A DNA stretch of 64,000 bases from Magnetospirillum sp. XM-1 (GCF_001511835.1 NZ_LN997848.1:744001-808000), one strand, 5' to 3'; positions 8,603-17,625 are shown, counted from the first letter of the stretch. Made by a program: numbers and translations. Notes: generated by a model not told the origin, from the letters alone.

Positions 8603-9502
8603 TTGGAGCCCGGCGGCGACACTGAGGCGAAAGGTAGACCCTGGGCACGCGGAAGTAAACCAAGCGCCGGCCTCTATCTGGTCGCCACCCCCATCGGCAA
8701 TCTGGGCGACATCACGCTGAGGGCCCTCGAGGTGCTGGGCCACGCCGATCTGGTGGCCTGCGAGGATACCCGCGTCACCGGCAAGCTGATGCAGCTGCTG
8801 GGCCTGAAAGCCCCGCTCACCCCCTATCACGACCACAACGCCGACAAGGCGCGGCCCGCGCTGCTCGCCCGCCTCGGCAGGGGCGAGGTGGTCGCGCTGG
8901 TGTCCGACGCCGGCACCCCCATGGTCTCGGACCCGGGATTCAAGCTGGTTCGGGATTGCATCGAATCGGGTATCTCCGTCACCGCCCTGCCCGGCGCCTC
9001 GGCGGTTCTGACGGCTTTACAACTATCAGGCATTGCTTCCGAGCGATTCCTCTTCGCCGGCTTCCTGCCGTCCAAGGGGGCGGCGCGCCGCGCCGCGCTG
9101 CAGGAGCTGGCCCAGGTCCCCGCCACCTTGGTGTTTTACGAATCCCCCCACCGGACGGGGGAGTCCCTGGCCGACATGGTCACCGTGCTGGGCGACCGGA
9201 TGGGGGCGGTGACCCGCGAGCTGACCAAGCTGCACGAGGAGGTGGTCCGGGGCAGCCTGTCCGAACTGGCCGGTCGCTATGGCGATTCGCCGCCGCGCGG
9301 CGAAGTGGCCATCGTCGTCTCGGGACCCCAGGCGGGGGGACCGGCCACGCCGGCCGACATGGAGGGCCGTTTGCGCGCTGAAGTGGAAAAAGGCCTTTCC
9401 ATCAAAGATGCCAGCGCCCTGGTGGCGGCCGAAACCGGCCATCCGAGGCGCGATGTCTACGCCACGGCGCTGCGACTGTTCCGAGGGGGCAACGAGGAAT
9501 GA
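8603..9502 (+). CDS. rsmI: 16S rRNA (cytidine-1402-2'-O)-methyltransferase
   Basis: SAM-dependent enzyme that 2'-O-methylates C1402 in the decoding centre of 16S rRNA. The tetrapyrrole-methylase fold begins GLYLVATPIGNLGDITLRAL and continues with ACEDTRVTGKL, VALVSDAGTPMVSDPG and LPGASAVLTALQLSG, all diagnostic. The start is uncertain: no ATG with a ribosome-binding site lies near the domain. TTG at 8603 gives 22 residues before the fold; ATG at 8525 or GTG at 8471 would make the gene overlap the divergent lipoprotein gene. Its stop overlaps yraN by 4 bases. Confidence 0.93.
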   Translation: MEPGGDTEAKGRPWARGSKPSAGLYLVATPIGNLGDITLRALEVLGHADLVACEDTRVTGKLMQLLGLKAPLTPYHDHNADKARPALLARLGRGEVVALVSDAGTPMVSDPGFKLVRDCIESGISVTALPGASAVLTALQLSGIASERFLFAGFLPSKGAARRAALQELAQVPATLVFYESPHRTGESLADMVTVLGDRMGAVTRELTKLHEEVVRGSLSELAGRYGDSPPRGEVAIVVSGPQAGGPATPADMEGRLRAEVEKGLSIKDASALVAAETGHPRRDVYATALRLFRGGNEE

Positions 9503-9888
9503 ATTCCGCACCCCGTTCGCGCTCCCATCAGGCGGCGCAACGGCGCGGCCGGATGGCGGAGCGGATTGCCGCCCTGTTTTTGCGCCTCAAGGGTTATGCA
9601 ATCCTGGCCCAAGGGCTGAAATCCGGCCGGGGATCGGGGGCGGGCGAGGTGGATCTGGTGGCCCGGCGCGGCGATCTGGTGGCCTTCGTCGAGGTCAAGA
9701 ACCGCCCCAGCCTAAACCAAGCTATTGAATCTCTTACATCTTTTCAGAGACAGCGGATCGAGCGCTCCGCGGCCGCCTTCCTGGCCCGACGGCCCGAGCT
9801 GGCCCGCTGCGGCGTGCGCTTCGACATGGTGCTGGTCGCCCCCTGGCGCCTGCCCCGCCATATCCCCGACGCTTGGAGAATTGATTAG
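9499..9888 (+). CDS. yraN: YraN family (UPF0102) nuclease-like protein
   Basis: 129 residues, an endonuclease-like fold with the conserved GEVDLVARRGDLVAFVEVKNR (D and E-x-K of a PD-(D/E)xK-type core), preceded by AERIAALFLRLKGYAILAQ. The biological role of the family is not established. Its ATG overlaps the rsmI stop (ATGA); rsmI-yraN is a widely conserved pair. Confidence 0.93.
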   Translation: MNSAPRSRSHQAAQRRGRMAERIAALFLRLKGYAILAQGLKSGRGSGAGEVDLVARRGDLVAFVEVKNRPSLNQAIESLTSFQRQRIERSAAAFLARRPELARCGVRFDMVLVAPWRLPRHIPDAWRID

Positions 9889-9950
9889 CGACTCGCGCCC
9901 GCCGTACACTGGGGGCCGAAATCCTCTGCCGTTCATCAAGGAGAGTCCCC

Positions 9951-10550
9951 TTGCGCCCGCTGCTCAATGCCCTGCTGATCGCCGCCATGGGCGGAATGCT
10001 GTCCGGCTGCGCCGCCACCGTGGTGGGGGCCGGCGCCTCGGCCGGCGTGGCCGCCGCCGAGGAGCGCGGCCTGGACGGCGCCGTCGATGACCTGAAAATC
10101 AGGACGGAAATCAATCACTTATGGTTCCAGAAGGATGTGGAGATGTACCGCAAGGTCACTCTCAACATCTCGGAAGGCCGGGTGATGCTGACCGGTCTGG
10201 TCGCCACCGAGCAGGCCCGCGCCGACGCGGTGCGCCTGTGCTGGCAGGTGGGCGGTGTCAAGGAGGTCCTGAACGAGATCAAGGTGGTGGCCGCCGGCGA
10301 ATCCGGCTGGGACCAGGCCAACGATTTGTGGATCCAGAACAAGCTGAAGGCCCGGCTGCTCACCGACGGCGACGTGAAGAACATCAACTACATCGTCGAT
10401 GTCACCGATTCCGTGGTCTACCTGCTGGGCATCGCCCAGAGCAGCGCCGAGCTGGACCGGGTGATCGCCCATGCCCGCGACGTCAGCGGGGTGAAGCGGG
10501 TGATCAGCCATGTGCGCCTGAAGACCGATCCCAAGCGGAACGGCGGCTGA
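9951..10550 (+). CDS. BON-domain lipoprotein (OsmY/DolP-like)
   Basis: 199 residues. TTG start supported by AAGGAGAG 5 bases upstream. Signal peptide [20 protein letters not shown] places a lipidated Cys at residue 20. Two BON domains follow (about 50-115 and 120-190), each with the pattern of Val/Gly-rich strands ([36 protein letters not shown]). Architecture resembles DolP (YraP), an outer-membrane lipoprotein of envelope integrity, which also lies beside rsmI-yraN in enterobacteria; equivalence is inferred from domains and context. It is coupled to the next gene by a TGATG overlap. Confidence 0.9.
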   Translation: MRPLLNALLIAAMGGMLSGCAATVVGAGASAGVAAAEERGLDGAVDDLKIRTEINHLWFQKDVEMYRKVTLNISEGRVMLTGLVATEQARADAVRLCWQVGGVKEVLNEIKVVAAGESGWDQANDLWIQNKLKARLLTDGDVKNINYIVDVTDSVVYLLGIAQSSAELDRVIAHARDVSGVKRVISHVRLKTDPKRNGG

Positions 10551-11398
10551 TGAGCGAGGCCGCCGCCCGGGTGCGCGAACGCCTGACGGCCCTGGGCCGG
10601 CTGGAGGATCGCGACCTGGACCCGGCGGAACCCGCGCTGCTGCTGGCCGCCCTGGGCCAGGCGCGGCGGGGAGCCCTTCTGGACATCGCCCCCTATCTGG
10701 CCCTGCTCGACGAGATGGCCGCCCAATTGCGGACCGAGGCGGAAGATTGCCCCGACGCCGAGGCCCTGGCCCTTCGCCTGTTCCAGCTGTTGGGACGCCG
10801 CCATCGCTTCCAGGGCGACGAGCGCGACGACGACGATCTGGGCGATCTGGACCTGCTGACCGTGATGGATCGCCGCCGCGGCGGCAACGACGCGCTGGGC
10901 CTGCTGGCCCTGGCGGTGACCCGGCGGGCCGGGATGGTGGCCGAGGGGCTGGCCTTTCCCGCCCATTTCCTGCTGCGCTTAGGGCTCGCCGACGGCAGCC
11001 GGGTGATCGTCGATCCCCTGGGCGGCGGCCAGCCGCTGTCCGCGCCCGATCTTCGCGCCATGCTGAAGGCGGCCGCCGGCCTGGACGCCGAGCTGGAACC
11101 GGCCCATTACGCCGCCATGAGCAACCGCGACCTGCTGCTCAGGCTGGGCAACGCCGCCAAGCTGCGGCTGCTTCGCCTGGGCTACGTGGATCGCGCCCTG
11201 GCCATGGTGGAATCCCTGCTGCTGGTGGCCCCCGACGCCTGCCTGTTGTGGCGCGAGGCCGGGCTGATGCACATGCGGCTCGACCACGCCGCCCAGGCCG
11301 TCGCGGCGCTCGAGCAATTCCTGGCCCGCACCTCCAGCGCCCAGGCCAAGGCCCGCACCCTGGCGCTGCTGGCCGAGCTGAGACGCCGCCTGACCTGA
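10550..11398 (+). CDS. SirB1-type transglutaminase-like/TPR protein
   Basis: 282 residues. The central part shows the SirB1/transglutaminase-like core ([33 protein letters not shown]), followed by a helical C-terminus with a TPR-like repeat ([34 protein letters not shown]). The usual catalytic Cys of transglutaminases is not evident: the core helix reads [14 protein letters not shown] where related proteins have a Ser/Cys-rich helix. It is probably non-enzymatic or a scaffold; function unknown. Start codon overlaps the previous stop by one base. Confidence 0.8.
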   Translation: MSEAAARVRERLTALGRLEDRDLDPAEPALLLAALGQARRGALLDIAPYLALLDEMAAQLRTEAEDCPDAEALALRLFQLLGRRHRFQGDERDDDDLGDLDLLTVMDRRRGGNDALGLLALAVTRRAGMVAEGLAFPAHFLLRLGLADGSRVIVDPLGGGQPLSAPDLRAMLKAAAGLDAELEPAHYAAMSNRDLLLRLGNAAKLRLLRLGYVDRALAMVESLLLVAPDACLLWREAGLMHMRLDHAAQAVAALEQFLARTSSAQAKARTLALLAELRRRLT

Positions 11399-11415
11399 AC
11401 AAGAAGGACCCCGTC

Positions 11416-12363
11416 ATGAGCCTTGCCGTCGCCATCCAGATGGATCCCATCGAGTCCATCGACATCGATGCCGATTCCACCTTCGTCCTGGCGCTGGAGG
11501 CCGAGAAGCGGGGCCATGTCCTGTACCATTACCTGCCGCGCGACCTGGCGCTGAGAAACGGCAAGATCCTGGCCCGCGTGCGGCCCCTGACGGTGCGCCG
11601 GGTCAAGGGCGACCATTTCAGCCTGGGCGAGGCCAGGACCATGGACCTGGCGGAGATGGACGTGGTGCTGATGCGCCAGGACCCGCCCTTCGACATGGCC
11701 TACATCACCGCCACCCACCTGTTGGACCACATCCATCCCCGCACCCTGGTGGTCAACGACCCCACCCATGTGCGCAACGCCCCGGAAAAGCTGCTGGTCA
11801 CCCATTTCGGCGATCTGATGCCGCCCACCCTGATCACCTCGGACCGCGAGCAGATCCTGGATTTCAGGGACGAGCACAAAGACATCATCGTCAAGCCACT
11901 GTTCGGCAACGGCGGCGCGGGCGTTTTCCACCTGCTGCCCGGCGACGAGAACCTCAATTCCCTGCTGGAGATGTTCACCCAGCTCTACCGCGAGCCGGTG
12001 ATGGTCCAGCGCTATCTGCCCGAGGTGCGCCAGGGCGACAAGCGCATCATTCTGGTGGACGGCGTGGCGGTGGGCGCGGTGAACCGCGTGCCGGCCGAGG
12101 GCGAGGCCCGCTCCAACCTGCATGTGGGCGGCACCGCCAAACCCACCACGCTGACGGCCCGTGAACAGGAGATCTGCGCCGCCATCGGCCCGACGCTCAA
12201 GGAACGCGGCCTGATTTTCGTGGGCATCGACGTCATCGGCGACTACCTGACCGAGATCAACGTCACCTCGCCCACCGGCATCCAGCAGATCGATCGGTTC
12301 GATGGCGTGTGCATCGAGGGCCTGATCTGGGACGCCATCGAAGCTCGCAGGGCGTCTTCATAA
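11416..12363 (+). CDS. gshB: Glutathione synthetase
   Basis: ATP-grasp ligase joining gamma-glutamylcysteine and glycine to make glutathione. 315 residues, normal length. N-terminus [70 protein letters not shown] (nucleotide lid) and [21 protein letters not shown] (metal/ATP residues) are all GshB signatures. AAGAAGGA precedes the ATG. Last gene of the run starting at rsmI; the region after it has no gene for 0.8 kb. Confidence 0.97.
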   Translation: MSLAVAIQMDPIESIDIDADSTFVLALEAEKRGHVLYHYLPRDLALRNGKILARVRPLTVRRVKGDHFSLGEARTMDLAEMDVVLMRQDPPFDMAYITATHLLDHIHPRTLVVNDPTHVRNAPEKLLVTHFGDLMPPTLITSDREQILDFRDEHKDIIVKPLFGNGGAGVFHLLPGDENLNSLLEMFTQLYREPVMVQRYLPEVRQGDKRIILVDGVAVGAVNRVPAEGEARSNLHVGGTAKPTTLTAREQEICAAIGPTLKERGLIFVGIDVIGDYLTEINVTSPTGIQQIDRFDGVCIEGLIWDAIEARRASS

Positions 12364-12474
12364 ACTGTTATAACCTTCAGATATTTCATAAATTCCCCCA
12401 TCCGCGATCAACGGATGCAGTTGCGCGAGCCATTGTCGCGCCACTGCGACTGCGTTTGTGGTTGAGAAAATCGG

Positions 12475-12522
12475 GTCCCCCGGACCTCTCAACTGCGTTT
12501 GCGGTTGAGAGGTCCGGGGGAC
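12475..12522. repeat. 19-bp perfect inverted repeat (hairpin, 10-nt loop)
   Basis: Left arm 12475-12493 (GTCCCCCGGACCTCTCAAC) pairs exactly with 12504-12522; the loop is TGCGTTTGCG. The stem extends by AAATC/GATTT beyond a 2-base bulge. The loop plus the start of the right arm duplicates the sequence at 12449-12466. No T-tract follows, so it is not a typical intrinsic terminator. Confidence 0.9.
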
Positions 12523-12910
12523 GATTTGACCAGCGACCGGCCCAGGATTTGAGCGGAGACGTCCGCACCTTGATTAACGGATGTTTTTCCTATTTTCTTG
12601 CCTCGCCTTCCTTCGCCTCGACGCTGTCGACGCAGAATGGCGAATCAGGCGATTGGAAAAGGCCAACAGGCGGCAACAACCGAATGGCGACCACGCCATT
12701 CTCGCCGCCAATGGGAAGCCGGCCGGATTAACGGGCCTCCAGGCCGCAGGTTTTCCTTCCGGAAACCATATCGGCCATGGCCGGACGGCCGCAGCCGGCG
12801 GGCGATCCCCTCGGGCCGGCGGTGTTCCGACCCCGTCCCGCCCCTGCCGGAACCATCTTGCGTCACGGCCTGAACGAATGCCCCCTTCTCTCAGTTCCCC
12901 ATCGCCGCCA

Positions 12911-12958
12911 CCCCGTCCGGCCGGCGGCGGATTCCACCCGTCCGCCGGCCGGACGGGG
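12911..12958. repeat. 17-bp perfect inverted repeat (hairpin, 14-nt loop)
   Basis: CCCCGTCCGGCCGGCGG at 12911-12927 pairs exactly with 12942-12958. No T-tract on either side. Second of two long hairpins in the gene-free stretch. Confidence 0.88.
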
Positions 12959-13181
12959 ATCGTTCCAGGCATCGGTCCCTGGCTCGAACTTGCCAGCGAA
13001 ACGATTCCCCGCAGGCGGATTGGCCCCTGGTCCCGTCCATCGGAGCGATACATCTTGAGGTTGCAGCTTCGGCGGCGGCCGGTTTGGCCTCCGGACAAGC
13101 TGCCGATTGCCCATTACCCCGGCTTATGGCATTCGGATGGTCCGTATCTCCCGCAACAGGGACACCGTCCGGGGCCGCGCC

Positions 13182-14270
13182 ATGAAGATCGAAGGCAATA
13201 CCGTCGTCACCTTGCGCCTGAAGGTGGCCAACCTGGATGGCGAGACCGTCGATTCTCCGGCCGAGCCCATCAGCTATCTGCACGGCGGGCACGGCGGACT
13301 GTTTCCCAGGCTGGAAGCAGCCCTGGACGGCAAGACGGCCGGGGATGCCGTCGACATAACCCTGGAGCCCAAAGACGGGTTCGGGGCCCGTGACGCCGGG
13401 CTGGTCATGACCGTGCCGCTGGACCACGTCGAGCAGCCCCCCAAGGTGGGCGAGACGCTGGAGCGGGAATATCGGGGAACCTCGCTCCAATACCGCGTGG
13501 TCGCGGTGGACGACCGCAACGTCGAGCTGGACGCCAACCACCCGCTGGCCGGCATGACGCTGGTGTTTTCCGCCACGGTGACGGAGGTGCGGGCGGCCAC
13601 CCCCGAGGAGGCCGCGGCGGAAGTCGCCGCCCTGAACCAGGCCGCCTGGGACTGGAAGGCGCGGGAAAGAGCCCTGCTCCAGGCCAGGGACGAGGCGAAG
13701 GACGAGGCCGAAGCCGCCATTGTCGCCGAGGCCGAGGCGGCGGGACTGGTCGAGACCACCTATGTGCCCCAGCTGGGGACCCAGTTCCGTTTCGTCTTCC
13801 GCTCGCAGACCCACAAGCTGTGCTGGCTGGCGCCCCTGTTCCTGTTGCCCGCAGTGGCGGCTTGGGCGGGCTATCGCGGCTGGGAGAAGACCTGCGCCGC
13901 CCTGCTCGTGCTGTGGCTCGCCTGGACCTTCCTTGCTCCGGCCGCCATCGGTAAGGCGATTAAGCTGTGGGGCTATCGGTTCCTGTTCTTCGACTTCTCG
14001 CCCAACCTCACCCCCAGCCGGCTGGAAAGCGGCATCGCCAACGGCGGCACAGCCCTTTCGGTTTTGGCGGTCGTGGTCTTTACCCTGGTCGCCTTGTTCA
14101 AGATCGAGCATCTGTCCGACCTGTTCACCATTATCGGCGTCGACTTGGCCTTGCTCTTCGCGATCGGCGTGCTGATGATGATCCTGTTGCCGTTCATGGT
14201 GATCATCCTCACCGCGTTCCGGGTCCGGCCGGTCGTCGACAAGCAACCCGCCGGCCAGCCGGCGCCGTAA
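13182..14270 (+). CDS. SlyD-like FKBP-type peptidyl-prolyl isomerase domain fused to a multi-span membrane domain
   Basis: 362 residues. Residues 1-142 match the SlyD type of FKBP, including the inserted chaperone flap: VTLRLKVANLDGETVDS, ISYLHGGHGGLFPRLEAAL, PKDGFGARDAGLVMTVP and the diagnostic LDANHPLAGMTLVF (NHPLAG at 119-124), ending VRAATPEEA. Residues 143-190 are a charged Ala/Glu helical linker, possibly coiled coil. Residues about 214-345 contain four or five predicted membrane helices. SlyD normally ends after the FKBP part with a His-rich tail, so this is an unusual membrane-anchored form. Metal-binding His-rich tail is absent. Start ATG has GGGG upstream; an earlier in-frame ATG at 13137 is possible. 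Role inferred: folding or proline isomerisation at the membrane. Confidence 0.8.
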   Translation: MKIEGNTVVTLRLKVANLDGETVDSPAEPISYLHGGHGGLFPRLEAALDGKTAGDAVDITLEPKDGFGARDAGLVMTVPLDHVEQPPKVGETLEREYRGTSLQYRVVAVDDRNVELDANHPLAGMTLVFSATVTEVRAATPEEAAAEVAALNQAAWDWKARERALLQARDEAKDEAEAAIVAEAEAAGLVETTYVPQLGTQFRFVFRSQTHKLCWLAPLFLLPAVAAWAGYRGWEKTCAALLVLWLAWTFLAPAAIGKAIKLWGYRFLFFDFSPNLTPSRLESGIANGGTALSVLAVVVFTLVALFKIEHLSDLFTIIGVDLALLFAIGVLMMILLPFMVIILTAFRVRPVVDKQPAGQPAP

Positions 14271-14344
14271 GCCCGTGAACGGGCATGGCAGCCATTGCAT
14301 ACAACAGGTATGATCCCCGCGCCGAATAGGGGAACCGCCTTTCC

Positions 14345-15859
14345 ATGACCACCCGCACCGCTACCGTCGCCTTTTCCGGCATCGACTGCCTCGACATCGA
14401 CGTTCAGGTGCAGGTGGCGGCGGGCATGCCGGCCTTCACCCTGGTGGGGCTGCCCGACAAGGCGGTGGGGGAAAGCCGCGAACGGGTCCGCGCCGCCTTC
14501 AACGCCATCGGCCTGGCGCTTCCCCCTAAGCGCATCACCGTCAATCTGGCGCCCGCCGATCTGTTGAAGGAAGGCAGCCATTTTGACCTGCCCATCGCGC
14601 TGGGCCTGCTGGGCGCCATGGGGGTGATTCCCGCCGACGAGATCATGGGCTATGTCGCCCTGGGCGAACTGGGCCTGGACGGTTCCATCGCTCCGGTGGC
14701 GGGCGTGCTGCCCGCCGCCATCGCCGCCAATGCCAGCGACAGAGGTCTGATCTGCCCCCAGTCCCAGGGCTCGGAAGCCGCCTGGGCGGGCGAGGTGGAG
14801 GTGCTGGCCGCTCCCTCCCTGCTGGGGCTGATCAATCATTTCAAGGGCAGCCAGATTCTCGCCCGCCCCACCCCGCGCCGCATGGACGAAGACGGGGCCT
14901 ATCTGGATCTGAAGGACATCAAGGGCCAGGAAACGGCCAAGCGCGCCCTGGAAGTGGCCGCCGCCGGCGCCCACAATCTGCTGATGATGGGCCCGCCCGG
15001 TTCGGGCAAGTCCATGCTGGCCGCCCGTCTGCCCGGCCTGCTGCCGCCCTTGGAGCCCGCCGAGGCGCTGGAGGTCAGCATGATCCACTCGGTGGCGGGG
15101 CAGCTGGCCGAAGGCCGCCTGCTCACCCGGCGGCCCTTCCGCGACCCCCATCATTCCGCCTCCGTACCCTCCCTGGTGGGCGGCGGATTGCGGGCGCGGC
15201 CGGGCGAAGTGTCGCTGGCCCATAACGGCGTCCTGTTCCTCGACGAGCTGCCGGAATTCCAGAGGGGTGCGCTCGAAGCACTGCGCCAGCCCCTGGAATC
15301 GGGCCGCGCCGTGGTGGCTCGCGCCAACGCCCACGTCACCTATCCCGCCCGCATCCAGCTGGTGGCGGCCATGAATCCCTGCCGCTGCGGTCATCTGGGC
15401 GACCCGGCGCTCGCCTGCTCCAAGGCGCCCAAATGCGGCCAGGACTACCAGTCCAAGATTTCCGGCCCGCTGTTCGACCGCATCGACCTGCATGTGGAGG
15501 TGCCCGCCGTCAGCCCCGCCGATCTGTCCCTGCCGCCGCCCGCCGAAGGTTCGGCGCAAGTTGCGGCGCGGGTGGCGGCCGCCCGCGCCCTGCAGCTGGA
15601 CCGCTACCGGGGTGCCGCCATCCGCACCAATGCCGAAGCCGACGGGGAATTGCTGATGAAGGTGGCCTCGCCCGACGAGGCCGGGCGCCGCCTGCTCACC
15701 GAGGCGGCCGAGCGCATGCGCCTGTCGGCGCGCGGCTGGCACCGGGTGCTGCGCGTCGCACGCACGCTGGCCGACCTCCAGGGGGCCGAGGCGGTCGGGC
15801 GCCTGCAGGTGGCCGAGGCGCTCTCATACCGAAGACTGATGCCGGGCCGCGCCGGTTGA
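14345..15859 (+). CDS. comM: ComM/YifB-type AAA+ Mg-chelatase-like ATPase
   Basis: 504 residues, standard length. N-terminal Lon-protease-like fold (MPAFTLVGLPDKAVGESRERV, AINLAPADLLKEGSHFDLPIAL-type pattern), then AAA+ core with Walker A MGPPGSGKSML, Walker B LFLDELPEF, the zinc-finger-like cysteines in AAMNPCRCGHLGDPALACSK and a C-terminal Mg-chelatase helical part. In Vibrio, ComM is a hexameric helicase promoting branch migration during natural transformation; in other bacteria the role is less clear. Stands alone here. Confidence 0.95.
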   Translation: MTTRTATVAFSGIDCLDIDVQVQVAAGMPAFTLVGLPDKAVGESRERVRAAFNAIGLALPPKRITVNLAPADLLKEGSHFDLPIALGLLGAMGVIPADEIMGYVALGELGLDGSIAPVAGVLPAAIAANASDRGLICPQSQGSEAAWAGEVEVLAAPSLLGLINHFKGSQILARPTPRRMDEDGAYLDLKDIKGQETAKRALEVAAAGAHNLLMMGPPGSGKSMLAARLPGLLPPLEPAEALEVSMIHSVAGQLAEGRLLTRRPFRDPHHSASVPSLVGGGLRARPGEVSLAHNGVLFLDELPEFQRGALEALRQPLESGRAVVARANAHVTYPARIQLVAAMNPCRCGHLGDPALACSKAPKCGQDYQSKISGPLFDRIDLHVEVPAVSPADLSLPPPAEGSAQVAARVAAARALQLDRYRGAAIRTNAEADGELLMKVASPDEAGRRLLTEAAERMRLSARGWHRVLRVARTLADLQGAEAVGRLQVAEALSYRRLMPGRAG

Positions 15860-15951
15860 GTCCTATCGCCCTATGACGTCTGTGGGCATTGCGCCTTTTG
15901 CGTGCCCGGCCCCATGCTCGGACAGCCGGTGAGAAATGGGGTCAATACCCG

Positions 15952-16626
15952 ATGAATGTCTCCGCACCGATTAAGGGCTGTGGATCGGCCACGGATAAGC
16001 GGCGTTGCCATGACATGGCGATGATCGTTACCGACGTGATCTTGACCCTGGCCCGCGAAAAGGCCCAGGACGGCAAGGTCGGACTGCACGACCTCGAACG
16101 CATCTCGGCGCTGATCAGCGGCGGCAGCATGGTGCTGGACGCCGCCTATATCCGTCAGGAAGAGGCCTGCCGCAAGGTCCACCAGATGCCCAAGGGCAAT
16201 GTGGGGGCGCGTTCCAACCCCTTCCACCGCCTGATGGTACGTCCCTTCGAGCATCTGCTGGCCGGCGACGGCATGGTGTTGCAGCGCGGCTACCTGCCCC
16301 ATTACTTCGAATTTTTAGAGCACGCCCTGGAAAAGCGCTTCGAGGCCTTCGAGCGCCATTGCCGCACCATCATCCAGGCGCTGATGGTCATCCACGGCAA
16401 CAATCTGACCTGGGACCAGTTCTACGCCGACAGCCGCACCGTCAAGACCCTGCAGGGCGCGCTGAAATTGCTGCGCGTCTACATGGACGGGCCGGAAGGC
16501 CAGCGGGTCTGGCACGCCTGCATGATGCGCCCCATGGGCGATTTGCCCCAACCGGCGGTCGGCCAGGTCAACCACATCCGCCAGGTCCTGCTGGAAACCG
16601 CCCGCGGGCTGGAAGCGGCAGAATAG
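15952..16626 (+). CDS. Conserved-looking protein of unknown function
   Basis: 224 residues, soluble, mostly helical. I do not recognise a family. Visible features: an N-terminal CGSATDKRRCH segment, a repeated pattern of basic and aromatic residues in the middle (HYFEFLEHALEKRFEAFERH) and a conserved-style TWDQFYADSRTVKTLQGALKL. Start taken at the ATG after GATGGGGTCAATACCCG; another Met (MAMIVTDVILTLARE) lies 21 codons on and may be the true start. Good codon-position GC bias supports a real gene. No operon partners. Confidence 0.6.
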   Translation: MNVSAPIKGCGSATDKRRCHDMAMIVTDVILTLAREKAQDGKVGLHDLERISALISGGSMVLDAAYIRQEEACRKVHQMPKGNVGARSNPFHRLMVRPFEHLLAGDGMVLQRGYLPHYFEFLEHALEKRFEAFERHCRTIIQALMVIHGNNLTWDQFYADSRTVKTLQGALKLLRVYMDGPEGQRVWHACMMRPMGDLPQPAVGQVNHIRQVLLETARGLEAAE

Positions 16627-16678
16627 GCGGATCGTTTCGGTCCGGTTGCCGTTCCTGAAAACGGTTCCGACAATTTTT

Positions 16679-16792
16679 AGACACGGATGGACGCGGATGC
16701 CGCTTCGCGGCCACGGATAAGCGCGGATAAAAGGAATCTCCCATTCATCCGTGAGCGGCGCGGCAGCACCGCATCCGCGTCTATCCGTGTCT
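16679..16792. repeat. 22-bp imperfect inverted repeat enclosing 70 bp (MITE-like)
   Basis: Left arm 16679-16700 (AGACACGGATGGACGCGGAT plus GC) pairs with 16771-16792 at 21 of 22 positions. The interior has further CGGATAAGCGCGGAT and ATCCGTG words. The element fills the gap between the orphan gene and the HIT gene. No transposase. A short related word, CCACGGATAAGCG, occurs at about 15988 near the start of the preceding gene. Confidence 0.75.
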
Positions 16793-16803
16793 GATGACTC
16801 GGC

Positions 16804-17172
16804 CTACGCCCCGGTCTTGGGCAGCATGTGACCGAGCTTGCGGCCGCCGAAGATGTGGATATGCAGGTGGGGCACTTCCTGGTGGCCGTTCTCGCCGATA
16901 TTGCTCAGCATGCGCCAGCCGTCGGCAGTAACGCCGGCCATCTCGGCCACCTTGCCCACGGCGCGCACCAGACCGGCGATCTCGGCATCCGAGGCCCGCG
17001 CCGAGAAATCGTTCATGGAGACATAGGCGCCCTTGGGAATCACCAGGATATGGACGGGGGCCTGGGGATTGATGTCGTGGAAGGCCAGGGTGTGCTCGTC
17101 CTCGTGCACCTTCTTGCAGGGGATTTCCCCCCGAAGAATACGGGCGAAGATGTTGTTGGAATCGTAGGCCAT
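16804..17172 (-). CDS. HIT-family (HINT-like) nucleotide hydrolase
   Basis: 122 residues. Histidine-triad motif HLHIHIFGG at residues 102-110 with the catalytic middle His. N-terminus NNIFARILRGEIPCKKVHEDE and FHDINPQAPVHILVIPK are typical of HINT. Family members hydrolyse purine nucleotide phosphoramidates. GGGAGAGAG sits immediately upstream of the ATG; the longer upstream reading is out of family. Lies 23 bases after hisE, same strand, the order hisE-hinT being common in alphaproteobacteria. Confidence 0.94.
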   Translation of the reverse strand: MAYDSNNIFARILRGEIPCKKVHEDEHTLAFHDINPQAPVHILVIPKGAYVSMNDFSARASDAEIAGLVRAVGKVAEMAGVTADGWRMLSNIGENGHQEVPHLHIHIFGGRKLGHMLPKTGA

Positions 17173-17195
17173 CTCTCTCTCCCGTGCAGGAATCG

Positions 17196-17525
17196 TCACT
17201 TCTTGGCGCGCGACTTCTTCTCGTCGATGCCCGACGTGCCGGTGCGCCGGGCCAGTTCGGCCCACACCTTGGCCGGCTCGACGCCGCAATCGGCCCACAG
17301 CACCAGCAGGTGATACAGCGTGTCGGCGCTTTCGCCCACCAGCTGCTCCTTGCCCTCGGACAGGGCGGCGACCACGGTCTCCACCGCTTCCTCGCCGAAC
17401 TTCTGGGCGATCTTGCCACGCCCGCGGGCGAACAGCTTGGCGGTATAGGACTTGTCGGGATCGGTGCCCTTGCGGCTGGCGATCACCGTGTACAGTTCCT
17501 CGAGAATCTTGCTGTCCTGGGCCAA
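17196..17525 (-). CDS. hisE: Phosphoribosyl-ATP pyrophosphatase
   Basis: Second step of histidine synthesis, hydrolysing PR-ATP to PR-AMP. 109 residues. MazG-like helical fold with SYTAKLFARGRGKIAQKFGEEAVETV and ESADTLYHLLVLW, the metal-binding E-E-x-x-E and D/E positions intact. Separate from hisI, as usual in alphaproteobacteria. About 100 bases separate it from hisF. Confidence 0.96.
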   Translation of the reverse strand: MAQDSKILEELYTVIASRKGTDPDKSYTAKLFARGRGKIAQKFGEEAVETVVAALSEGKEQLVGESADTLYHLLVLWADCGVEPAKVWAELARRTGTSGIDEKKSRAKK

Positions 17526-17625
17526 CGCACCCTCTCTTTAAACTTGATCCAGACCGTCATCTTTCCCCAACGCCCCTGCCTAACAGATGGCGGCGGGACT
17601 GTCACCCCCCTCAAGGGCACCCCCC

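Larger units (their letters stand above)
12364..13181. other. Gene-free, hairpin-rich intergenic region
   Basis: 818 bases between gshB and the SlyD-like gene. Open frames exist on both strands but show Pro/Arg/Gly-rich low-quality translations, no ribosome-binding sites and no family resemblance, so I call none. What is visible: an AT-richer 90 bases after gshB, two near-identical 18-base words (12449-12466 and 12493-12510, differing at one base), a 19-bp perfect hairpin (12475-12522), a 17-bp perfect hairpin (12911-12958), and many short CCGG/GGCC palindromes at 12770-12830. It may be decayed sequence or hold structured RNA. Confidence 0.6.

Noticed and set aside
12581..13393. Long open frames in the gene-free region, one running into the SlyD-like gene
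   Set aside because: Pro/Arg/Gly-rich translation, hairpins inside, no ribosome-binding site, no family.
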